Assembly (NCBI GenBank): GCA_946612405.1
Contig: CAMOEQ010000030.1
Location: 1 to 5,634 of the forward strand
Direction of reading: 5' to 3'
Source: an uncultured Erysipelotrichaceae bacterium
Lineage (GTDB): Bacteria > Bacillota_I > Bacilli_A > RFN20 > CAG-826
Length of the DNA stretch: 5,634 bases
Made by a program: the position numbers and the translations under genes. Positions 1-5,378 of this stretch are shown here, piece by piece. Below the pieces are notes generated by a model. It saw only the letters and a program-made list of their open reading frames with translations. It did not search any database and was not told where the DNA came from. Position 1 is the first letter of the stretch. Each line of letters begins with the position of its first letter.

Positions 1-1065
1 CCTGGTATTGAAAATTATTCTAGACACATCGATAAACGTTTGCCTGGTCAAAGACCTTTTACTCTTATAGATTATTTCCCAAAAGATTTTCTTCTCATCA
101 TTGATGAATCACACGTTTCTCTCCCACAAGTTAGAGGAATGTATAATGGTGATCGTTCAAGAAAAGAAGTTCTAGTGGAATATGGATTTAGACTTCCAAG
201 TGCTCTTGATAATAGACCACTTAATTTTGAAGAATTTGAATCACTTATGCCTCAAGTAATTTGTACATCTGCTACTCCAGGAGATTATGAATTAAATAGA
301 TGTGGCGGCAAAGTCACTGAACAAATTATTCGTCCTACCGGACTTCTTGATCCTGAAATAGAAGTTAGAAGAACATTAGGCCAAATAGATGATTTAATTT
401 ATGAAATAAAGAATCGAATTGAAAAGGGTGAAAGAACAATGATTGTCACTTTAACAATTCGCATGGCCGAAGACTTGACCGAATTCCTAAAAGAAAGAGG
501 AATAAAAGTTGCATATCTTCATAACGAAACTAAAACTCTTGAAAGAAGCGAAATCATTTATCAATTACGTAAAGGTAAATACGATGTTTTAGTTGGTATT
601 AATCTTTTAAGAGAAGGTCTAGATATTCCAGAAGTTTCTTTGATTGCAATTTTAGATGCAGATAAAGAAGGTTTCTTAAGAAGCACACGCTCTCTTATTC
701 AAGTAATTGGTCGTGCCGCTAGAAATAAAAATGGCAAAGTTATCATGTATGCTGACCATGTTACTGACTCAATGCAAGAAGCAATTTCTGAAACCAATAG
801 ACGTCGTGAAATTCAAAAACGATACAACGATGAAAACGGTATTATTCCAGAAACGATTATTAAGGAAGTTAGACCTCCAATCAAGAATATGGAAACCGAG
901 AAAGATCGTATTAAGAAATTTGACAAACATTCAAGTAGAAATGAAATCCAACGTGAAATTAAAATGTTGGAATCAGATATGAAAGCAGCTGCTAAAGCAT
1001 ATGATTTTGAAAGAGCAGCCGAACTCAGAGATATAATCTTTGAGTTGAAAGCATCTTTAGATTAG
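1..1065 (+). CDS. uvrB: UvrABC system protein B (excinuclease subunit B), C-terminal part
   Basis: UvrB is the helicase-like damage-verification subunit of nucleotide excision repair. It is loaded on DNA by UvrA and then recruits UvrC. The frame is open from base 1, so the gene is cut by the window edge: 354 residues are present, and by comparison with the roughly 660-residue family about 300 N-terminal residues, including the Walker A motif, lie upstream. A TTG at 40 is internal, not a start, because the family sequence GIENYSRH already reads through before it. Visible fragment motifs are the DESH Walker B box (residues 35-38), SATP (90-93), LREGLDIPE (motif V, about 203-211), QVIGRAAR (motif VI, 234-241) and a C-terminal UVR motif (about 317-352), which contacts UvrC. 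The linker before the UVR motif is rather short. Residue 153 is Ile where UvrB proteins usually have Lys (TLTKRMAE). It is followed after 11 bases by a membrane protein gene, not uvrA. Identification is certain. Confidence 0.98.
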   Translation, partial: PGIENYSRHIDKRLPGQRPFTLIDYFPKDFLLIIDESHVSLPQVRGMYNGDRSRKEVLVEYGFRLPSALDNRPLNFEEFESLMPQVICTSATPGDYELNRCGGKVTEQIIRPTGLLDPEIEVRRTLGQIDDLIYEIKNRIEKGERTMIVTLTIRMAEDLTEFLKERGIKVAYLHNETKTLERSEIIYQLRKGKYDVLVGINLLREGLDIPEVSLIAILDADKEGFLRSTRSLIQVIGRAARNKNGKVIMYADHVTDSMQEAISETNRRREIQKRYNDENGIIPETIIKEVRPPIKNMETEKDRIKKFDKHSSRNEIQREIKMLESDMKAAAKAYDFERAAELRDIIFELKASLD

Positions 1066-1076
1066 AATTAATACCG

Positions 1077-2021
1077 ATGAAAAATCCAAAAGTAGCTACT
1101 ATTGAAAAAGCAGATAAACGCATTTGGGAAATCGATTTCCTTCGTGGTGTTTTAATCATTGGAATGGTCATTGATCATCTAATGTTTTTTATCGGAATGT
1201 TCTCATCTTTATATGAAAGCGGATCATTACCAATATGGCTTTTAAATGTATCTGCATTTGCTAATGCATATTGGCTCAACGAATTCAAAGTCGTTGTAAG
1301 ATTTTTTGGTGTTGCTCTCTTCTTTTTGTTAACTGGTGTTTCATCCAAATTTAGCAAGTCCAATTTGAAAAGATCCATAATTTGCATGGGTTTTGGTTTT
1401 TTGCTAGCACTTGGATACATGGCTTTTTCTTTGATAAGCGGCCAAAGCATGTATGTTTTATTTGGCATTATAACTTGCCTTGGTTTTTCAATGTTTGCAT
1501 ATTGGGGCGTTAAAGCTTTATATGTCAAAATTCATAAAAGTGAAAACAATTGGAAATGGTGGTCACTTGGTATTGGCTGTGCGATGACACTTGCCGGTTT
1601 TATTACAAATCTTTGTATTTCAACCGACTTAAGATTTGGTCATATATTGTTATCAATGTTTGGCCATTTTAATCCAGGCAATTTTAATTCATTAGAACCA
1701 TTAACATTTGGAAAGGCCTTATTAACAATTATTGGTTTTTATAAATGGGGAAATGACTGGATGGGTATATTGCCTTTTACTGGTTTCACATTTATTGGTG
1801 GCTTTATTGGAGAGCATGTATATTCAATTAGAAAATCGATTTTCTTTAGAAAAGATGAAAATAGAAACATCGAATTTAATCGTAAAGCAATTCAATCGAC
1901 ATGGTTTATCAATTGGTTAGGTGCAAAAACATTTATTATTTATATCATCCATCCAATTGTTATTGTTTTGCTTCTTCTTATCGTATTTTCGATAAGTGCT
2001 GGTAGCTTGCCGAAATTCTAA
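1077..2021 (+). CDS. HGSNAT-like / DUF1624 multi-pass membrane protein (putative acyltransferase)
   Basis: A 314-residue integral membrane protein. The N-terminus carries RIWEIDFLRG followed by a hydrophobic helix with GMVIDHLMFF (residues 15-38), the signature of the heparan-alpha-glucosaminide N-acetyltransferase-like catalytic domain (DUF1624). The VRFFGVALFFLLTG segment (about 74-87) and the C-terminal IIYIIHP segment before a last hydrophobic helix also fit this and the related acyltransferase-3-like folds. About seven or eight hydrophobic helices are visible, near 22-42, 72-90, 100-120, 122-145, 160-180, 210-222, 230-250 and 285-308. Members are thought to move acetyl groups from cytoplasmic acetyl-CoA to extracytoplasmic sugars. 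The substrate here cannot be told, and bacterial members are mostly uncharacterised. The ATG at 1077 lies 11 bases after the uvrB stop with no good Shine-Dalgarno, so read-through transcription and translational coupling from uvrB are likely. Family confidence is good, function is low. Confidence 0.77.
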   Translation: MKNPKVATIEKADKRIWEIDFLRGVLIIGMVIDHLMFFIGMFSSLYESGSLPIWLLNVSAFANAYWLNEFKVVVRFFGVALFFLLTGVSSKFSKSNLKRSIICMGFGFLLALGYMAFSLISGQSMYVLFGIITCLGFSMFAYWGVKALYVKIHKSENNWKWWSLGIGCAMTLAGFITNLCISTDLRFGHILLSMFGHFNPGNFNSLEPLTFGKALLTIIGFYKWGNDWMGILPFTGFTFIGGFIGEHVYSIRKSIFFRKDENRNIEFNRKAIQSTWFINWLGAKTFIIYIIHPIVIVLLLLIVFSISAGSLPKF

Positions 2022-2029
2022 TCTTTTAA

Positions 2030-2047
2030 ATAAAGCGGTTGCTTTAT
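2030..2047. other. Short hairpin downstream of the membrane protein gene
   Basis: A perfect 7-base inverted repeat (ATAAAGC / GCTTTAT) around a GGTT loop, 8 bases after the stop of the HGSNAT-like gene. No U-run follows on the plus strand, so it is not a canonical Rho-independent terminator. It may be a weak terminator, an mRNA 3'-end stabiliser, or chance in AT-rich DNA. Confidence 0.35.
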
Positions 2048-2072
2048 AAAATTGAATGTGAGAACATATAAA
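2043..2072 (+). promoter_or_regulatory. Possible secG promoter
   Basis: TATAAA at 2067-2072 (5 of 6 to the -10 consensus) stands 18 bases after TTTATA at 2043-2048 (4 of 6 to the -35 consensus). Transcription would start near 2079, just before the Shine-Dalgarno of secG. Such matches are frequent in AT-rich DNA and the -35 overlaps the hairpin at 2030-2047, so the call is tentative. Confidence 0.35.
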
Positions 2073-2082
2073 AGCACCTTAG

Positions 2083-2090
2083 AAAGGAAG
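2083..2090 (+). promoter_or_regulatory. secG ribosome binding site
   Basis: AAAGGAAG lies 7 bases before the ATG at 2098. The complementarity to the 16S 3' end and the spacing are good and fix the secG start. Confidence 0.8.
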
Positions 2091-2097
2091 ACTTAAA

Positions 2098-2325
2098 ATG
2101 CAGTGGTATGACATCGTATTCTTAATAATCGGATTAATCATCATTGTTTTGTCTTTGCTTCAAGGTGGTAAATCTGAAGGTGCTTCCGGTGCTATTACTG
2201 GTGGTGGAATGAACATCTTCGTTAAGACTAAAGAACGTGGTTCTGAAAAGGCTATTACGATTCTTACATTCATCTTCGTTGCAGCCTTCATGTTCTTAGC
2301 AGTCGTTATTGCAAGTATCCAATAA
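2098..2325 (+). CDS. secG: Preprotein translocase subunit SecG
   Basis: SecG is the small, non-essential third subunit of the SecYEG protein-conducting channel in the cytoplasmic membrane and assists SecA-driven export. The 75-residue length is typical. Two hydrophobic helices are visible (about residues 4-21 and 52-72). They are separated by the diagnostic cytoplasmic loop with LLQGGKSEGASGAI and a glycine triplet (about 20-38), then a basic stretch KTKERGSEK. The start has a clear Shine-Dalgarno 7 bases upstream. In many Firmicutes secG is followed by rnr and smpB. Here a terminator follows directly and the next gene is an unrelated aminopeptidase, so it looks like a single-gene unit. Identification rests on the loop motif, the size and the two-helix layout. 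Confidence 0.95.
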   Translation: MQWYDIVFLIIGLIIIVLSLLQGGKSEGASGAITGGGMNIFVKTKERGSEKAITILTFIFVAAFMFLAVVIASIQ

Positions 2326-2339
2326 GAATAGATAAAAAT

Positions 2340-2370
2340 GAAGAGAACGCTTATGCGTTCTTTTTCTTTT
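2340..2370 (+). terminator. Rho-independent terminator of secG
   Basis: GAACGC (2345-2350) pairs with GCGTTC (2355-2360) around a TTAT loop. A and G bases before the stem extend the pairing into the following T-rich tract (2359-2370). It begins 15 bases after the secG stop. Confidence 0.9.
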
Positions 2371-2380
2371 CTTTCAGTTG

Positions 2381-2394
2381 TGATATTCTATTAT
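2381..2394 (+). promoter_or_regulatory. Possible extended -10 promoter of the M29 peptidase gene
   Basis: TGATATTCT (2381-2389) matches the extended -10 pattern TGn followed by a -10 hexamer. An overlapping TATTAT at 2389-2394 is an alternative -10. No good -35 is seen, only the T-rich terminator tail. A promoter is expected here because a strong terminator lies just upstream. The transcript would start at about 2396-2401, right at the Shine-Dalgarno. Confidence 0.4.
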
Positions 2395-2399
2395 GTCCC

Positions 2400-2405
2400 A
2401 GGAGG
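2400..2405 (+). promoter_or_regulatory. Ribosome binding site that decides the M29 peptidase start
   Basis: A perfect AGGAGG. Three in-frame ATGs are nearby: 2393 lies upstream of the site, 2408 is only 2 bases after it, and 2414 is 8 bases after it. Only 2414 has normal spacing, so the longer frame from 2393 is not the protein start. Confidence 0.9.
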
Positions 2406-2413
2406 GAATGTTT

Positions 2414-3640
2414 ATGAAAAAATCAATTCTTAAAAAATATGCTCATCTAATTGTTAAAGTTGGAGCGAATGTTCAAAAAGGCCAAGATGTTATTGTTTTT
2501 GCAAATGTTGATCAAGAAGAATTTGCTTCATATGTAGTTGAGGATTGTTATAGACAAAAAGCTAATTCGGTTACTGTAAGATGGTTATCGGATAAAGTAA
2601 CTAAAATTTCTTATAAAAAAGCCTCTGTTAAATCTCTTTCTTATGTTCCACAATGGCAAATTGAAAGAGAAAAAGAAACGAACAGAACTTTGCCTTGCTA
2701 CATCTATTTAGAATCTAGTGATCCAGACGCTTTAAAAGGTGTTGATCAATCTAAATTTGCTCAAGTAAGAAAAAATGTTGCTCCTATTATGAAGCCATTG
2801 AGAGATGAAAGAGAAAATAAATATCAATGGGTAATAGCAGGTATTCCCTCTAAAGAATGGGCGAAGAAAGTATTTCCTGAATTATCTACTAAAAAAGCTG
2901 TTGAAGCTTTATGGGATGCAATTTTAAAAACATCTAGAGTCACTGATGATCCAATTAAATCATGGGATGAACATAACAAAGATTTAAAGAAAAGAACTGA
3001 ATATTTAAATTCTTTGAATTTAGACTATCTTGAATATAAATCGAATAATGGAACAGATTTTAAAGTTTGGTTAATCAAAGATTCTAAATTTGTTGCTGGA
3101 GGAGAAGAAACATTAGGAAAAAATATTTTCTTCAATCCTAATATTCCAACCGAAGAATGTTTTACCTCTCCTATTTCTGGTAAGGCCGAAGGCATCGTTT
3201 ATTCAACCAAGCCACTTTCTTATCAAGGAGAATTGATTGAAAATTTCTCAATTAGATTTAAAGATGGTAAAGCTGTAGAAGTACACGCTGAAAAAGGCGA
3301 GAATCTCTTAAAAGAAATGATTGCTATGGATGAAGGTGCTTGTAAATTAGGTGAAGTTGCACTTGTTCCATATGATTCTCCAATTAATAAAACAGGTATT
3401 TTGTTCTATAACACTCTTTATGATGAAAATGCCGCTTGCCATTTAGCATTAGGCATTGGCTTCCCACAAGTTATTAAGGATTTTGAGAAATATACTTTAG
3501 ATGAAATTCACAAAATCGGTGTTAACGATTCTACTATCCATGTTGACTTTATGATTGGCTCAAAAGATTTAAACATCATTGGTACAACTAGAGATGGCAA
3601 AAAGGTGTCTATCTTTAAAGACGGAAACTGGGCTTTCTAA
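2414..3640 (+). CDS. ampS: Aminopeptidase, M29 family (AmpS/PepS type)
   Basis: A cytoplasmic metallo-aminopeptidase that removes N-terminal residues from peptides. M29 enzymes bind two divalent metal ions. From the ATG at 2414 the protein has 408 residues, the usual length for the family. The frame extends 7 codons further up, but the AGGAGG site lies inside that extension. Family motifs are clear: NIPTEE (catalytic/metal Glu about 247-248), DEGACKLGE (306-314, Glu314), NTLYDENAACH (His343) and HVDFMIG (His376, Asp378), followed by the usual C-terminal GTTRDGKKVSIF and GNWAF. One departure: the family has Tyr seven residues after the active-site His (HxALGxxY), whereas here the residue is Phe350 (codon TTC). 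It is transcribed alone, between the secG terminator and a shared convergent terminator. The family is certain; the exact peptide preference is unknown. Confidence 0.95.
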   Translation: MKKSILKKYAHLIVKVGANVQKGQDVIVFANVDQEEFASYVVEDCYRQKANSVTVRWLSDKVTKISYKKASVKSLSYVPQWQIEREKETNRTLPCYIYLESSDPDALKGVDQSKFAQVRKNVAPIMKPLRDERENKYQWVIAGIPSKEWAKKVFPELSTKKAVEALWDAILKTSRVTDDPIKSWDEHNKDLKKRTEYLNSLNLDYLEYKSNNGTDFKVWLIKDSKFVAGGEETLGKNIFFNPNIPTEECFTSPISGKAEGIVYSTKPLSYQGELIENFSIRFKDGKAVEVHAEKGENLLKEMIAMDEGACKLGEVALVPYDSPINKTGILFYNTLYDENAACHLALGIGFPQVIKDFEKYTLDEIHKIGVNDSTIHVDFMIGSKDLNIIGTTRDGKKVSIFKDGNWAF

Positions 3641-3657
3641 TTTATATCTAAAATATC

Positions 3658-3686
3658 AAAATACGCGGGAAATACCGCGTATTTTT
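3658..3686. terminator. Bidirectional terminator between convergent genes
   Basis: An 11-base perfect stem, AAAATACGCGG (3658-3668) with CCGCGTATTTT (3675-3685), and a 6-base loop. On the plus strand the arm runs into five Ts and ends the M29 gene transcript 18 bases after its stop. On the minus strand it begins 3 bases after the stop of the YolD-like gene and its 3' arm also ends in four Ts. It can therefore serve both convergent units. Confidence 0.9.
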
Positions 3687-3688
3687 AT

Positions 3689-4006
3689 TTAAATATCATA
3701 ATCAATTGAGAGGTCGATAAGCTCCGAAAATGGTATTTCTCCATCTTCTAAAATCAACTTCCGATTTAAAGTGTCCACTCTTTTAATCTGACAGACAATT
3801 TCGTAGATATATCCATCATAATAATATTTTATTTTTAATGGTCCGCCATGATAATTGATGAGTATTTGATTTATCTTATTCGCTCTTTCATTTGAAATTG
3901 ATGGTTTTACTTTTTTATTCTTTTCATAAAACATCTCTTCAAGAATTGTACTTTGTTCTATAAGCGAAGAGAAAGGAGCCCACTTCTTCATTCCACGGTC
4001 ACTCAT
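3689..4006 (-). CDS. YolD-like family protein
   Basis: A 105-residue protein with the YolD-like layout: an N-terminal DRGMKKWAPF motif (residues 3-12), a helical middle (about 13-50), then an alternating hydrophobic C-terminal half that reads as a small beta domain (IKYYYDGYIYEI, QIKRVDTLNRKLIL, EIPFSELIDLSI). YolD-like proteins are commonly encoded next to UvrX-type Y-family polymerases in Firmicutes, their phages and plasmids. They have been proposed to be accessory factors comparable to UmuD; the biochemical role is not settled. The start is fixed by the DRG motif and by a perfect AGGAGG (4016-4021 on the complement) 9 bases upstream. Its ATG overlaps the polymerase TGA as ATGA, so the two are translationally coupled and probably made in fixed proportion. 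A terminator hairpin follows 3 bases after the stop. Confidence 0.85.
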   Translation of the reverse strand: MSDRGMKKWAPFSSLIEQSTILEEMFYEKNKKVKPSISNERANKINQILINYHGGPLKIKYYYDGYIYEIVCQIKRVDTLNRKLILEDGEIPFSELIDLSIDYDI

Positions 4007-5247
4007 TTATGGTGGCCTCCTATTTGGTTGTGTCTTTCTTTGGCGGTGCTGTTTTCTAATAACGATGATCCTCTTAGAACCATATTTTTACCATATTTAT
4101 TTTTAATCAAATCGAGCACTTTTGTTAAGGCTCTTCTTTCCTTTTCATCTTTTTCATCATCAAATAAAGAGAGTTGTCTATGTTCGTTTCCTGATAACTT
4201 ACCAAGTGACAACCATATTCCTCTAATAGGGATGTTTTCATTATATTTATTAAATAACTTTAATAAGTCATTTGTTATAAGTTTGGTATCATCGGTTGGA
4301 TAATCTAGTGCAACTTGATGAGAAAATCCCCCTCCATATTGTGAGGAGTAACGCACTGCTAAACCAACTTTTTGAGTAAGTCTTTCGTGGTTCCTAAGTC
4401 TCATACATAAATCATCAGCCATTTCTTTGATGATTAATCTAGCGTCTTCGGATTTATAATCTTTGAACAAAACTTGACCAATTGAGAATGATGTATCTTT
4501 GGCAACATATTTTTCTCTAATATTTGTGTTATCAATTCCGTTAGCGTGTTCCCAAAGTTGTTCGCCCATAATACCAAATCTATTTTTTAGAAAATCTTTA
4601 TCGGTATTGGCTAATTGTCCGACATCATTTATTCCTAGAGTATTTAACTTCTTTTCATAACCACTCGAGATACCCCACATTTTAGATAATGGTTTAATTT
4701 TCCATAATTTATTTTGAACATCCTTTTTAGTCCAGTTTGCAATATATGGTGGTTTATTTTTAGCATCGTTATCTAAAGCAACTTTTGCCATAAGCATGTT
4801 GTAGGAAAGACCAGCAGTAGTAATTAATCCGGTTTTCTCATTAATTGTTTTTTGGATTTTTCTAACCAATTGATATGGAGTGCATTTATACATTTTTAAA
4901 TAAGGTCCTAAATTAACAAAGAATTCATCGATTGAATAAATGTGAATATCATCTGGACCAATTATGTCGGTTACAATTGAAATGATTTCGGCACTCTTTT
5001 GAACATAATGTTCCATTCGTGGTTGAGCAAAAATTAGGCCATCTATCTTTGGTAGTTCGTTTCTTCTACATCTAGATGGAACACCCATATTTTTTAGATA
5101 TGGAGTCACAGATAAAACAATAGTCCAATTTCCTCTAGTTGGATCGCAAACCACCAAAGGTGTAGTAAAAGGATTTAGCTTTCTTTCTACGCATTCTTCA
5201 AATGCATAAAAAGCTTTCATATCAATAACAGCGATTGCCTTTTCCAT
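4003..5247 (-). CDS. Y-family error-prone DNA polymerase (UvrX/YqjW type)
   Basis: A 414-residue translesion DNA polymerase of the ImpB/MucB/SamB (UmuC/DinB) family, which copies past damaged bases at the cost of mutation. Catalytic residues are intact: Asp9 in VIDMKAFYA and Asp107-Glu108 in YSIDEFF. Tyr14 sits at the usual steric-gate position that excludes ribonucleotides. A helix-hairpin-helix region follows at about 186-240 (PLSKMWGIS, LGINDVGQLA), then the little-finger domain, then QLSLFD (358-363), a textbook sliding-clamp binding motif. The tail YGKNMVLRGSSL...STAKERHNQIGGHH is typical of the UvrX/YqjW subgroup, not of DinB proper. The ATG at 5247 is chosen because the conserved fold begins just after it; an in-frame ATG 15 codons upstream would add an AT-encoded hydrophobic stretch unlike the family. 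No Shine-Dalgarno precedes the chosen ATG. It is the first gene of an operon with the YolD-like gene. No Firmicute LexA box (GAAC-N4-GTTC) is seen upstream. Confidence 0.93.
   Translation of the reverse strand: MEKAIAVIDMKAFYAFEECVERKLNPFTTPLVVCDPTRGNWTIVLSVTPYLKNMGVPSRCRRNELPKIDGLIFAQPRMEHYVQKSAEIISIVTDIIGPDDIHIYSIDEFFVNLGPYLKMYKCTPYQLVRKIQKTINEKTGLITTAGLSYNMLMAKVALDNDAKNKPPYIANWTKKDVQNKLWKIKPLSKMWGISSGYEKKLNTLGINDVGQLANTDKDFLKNRFGIMGEQLWEHANGIDNTNIREKYVAKDTSFSIGQVLFKDYKSEDARLIIKEMADDLCMRLRNHERLTQKVGLAVRYSSQYGGGFSHQVALDYPTDDTKLITNDLLKLFNKYNENIPIRGIWLSLGKLSGNEHRQLSLFDDEKDEKERRALTKVLDLIKNKYGKNMVLRGSSLLENSTAKERHNQIGGHHK
4016..4021 (-). promoter_or_regulatory. Ribosome binding site of the YolD-like gene, inside the polymerase gene
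   Basis: AGGAGG on the minus strand, within the last codons of the polymerase gene (encoding part of its IGGHH tail), 9 bases before the YolD-like ATG. The downstream gene thus has its own strong initiation site in addition to the ATGA overlap. Confidence 0.85.
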
Positions 5248-5314
5248 TGATACAATTTTACATATAAAAAAATAAAAATATAGTCTTGACATTATTAAAA
5301 ATTATTTTCTTAAA

Positions 5315-5338
5315 ATTTTTGTCATAAATGGCAAAAAT
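5315..5338. promoter_or_regulatory. 24-base palindrome, candidate operator
   Basis: Two 10-base arms (ATTTTTGTCA at 5315-5324 and TGGCAAAAAT at 5329-5338) around a TAAA centre match as inverted repeats at 9 of 10 positions; the one exception is a T/G pair. It covers the -35 zone of the plus-strand promoter at 5351-5359 and lies between the two divergent genes. That placement suits a repressor or activator site. No U-run follows either arm, so it is not a terminator. The binding protein is unknown. Confidence 0.5.
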
Positions 5339-5350
5339 ATTTCTAAAATA

Positions 5351-5359
5351 TGCTATACT
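5351..5359 (+). promoter_or_regulatory. Extended -10 promoter of the window-end gene
   Basis: TGCTATACT: an extended -10 TGn directly before TATACT (5 of 6 to TATAAT). The -35 zone (5331-5336, GCAAAA) is poor, as is usual for extended -10 promoters. Transcription would start near 5366, at the first base of the Shine-Dalgarno, giving a leader of only about 13 bases. Confidence 0.65.
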
Positions 5360-5365
5360 AATCGC

Positions 5366-5370
5366 GGAGG
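5366..5370 (+). promoter_or_regulatory. Ribosome binding site of the window-end gene
   Basis: GGAGG, 8 bases before the ATG at 5379. It confirms the start of the partial gene. Confidence 0.85.
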
Positions 5371-5378
5371 ATTTACTT

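Larger units (their letters stand above)
5248..5378. promoter_or_regulatory. Divergent intergenic regulatory region
   Basis: 131 AT-rich bases between the divergent polymerase operon and the membrane-anchored protein gene. They hold the plus-strand extended -10 promoter (5351-5359), the palindrome at 5315-5338, and a TTGACA hexamer at 5286-5291 on the plus strand with no good -10 at 17 bases. The minus-strand promoter is not clear; candidates for its -10 are TAAAAT (complement of 5255-5260) and TATATT (complement of 5277-5282), neither with a good -35. Confidence 0.6.

Noticed and set aside
707..982. Plus-strand open frame of 91 codons in another frame of uvrB
   Set aside because: It overlaps the conserved motif VI and UVR-linker coding region of UvrB; its composition is that of an out-of-frame reading.
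1175..1528. Minus-strand open frame of 117 codons opposite the membrane protein gene
   Set aside because: It lies wholly inside a well-supported plus-strand gene with clear family motifs, has no recognisable domain and no ribosome binding site.
1732..1920. Plus-strand 62-codon open frame within the membrane protein gene
   Set aside because: An out-of-frame reading of the same membrane-helix codons, with no start signals.
2393..2413. Longer M29 peptidase start at 2393
   Set aside because: The AGGAGG ribosome binding site lies within these codons, and the family N-terminus fits the ATG at 2414.
4003..4006. TGA at the polymerase end read as Trp (Mycoplasma-type code)
   Set aside because: All tryptophans here use TGG, the TGA falls exactly at the usual UvrX-type C-terminus, and it overlaps a well-formed downstream start.
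3953..4303. Plus-strand 116-codon open frame opposite the polymerase and YolD-like genes
   Set aside because: It is antisense to two genes with intact family motifs; the serine/leucine-rich product is a typical antisense artefact.
5248..5292. Polymerase start 15 codons further upstream at 5292
   Set aside because: The added residues are AT-encoded, hydrophobic and not part of the Y-family fold, and no ribosome binding site precedes that ATG either.
5286..5314. Consensus TTGACA at 5286-5291 as a plus-strand -35
   Set aside because: The position 17 bases downstream offers only CTTAAA/TTAAAA, and a much better extended -10 promoter lies nearer the gene.
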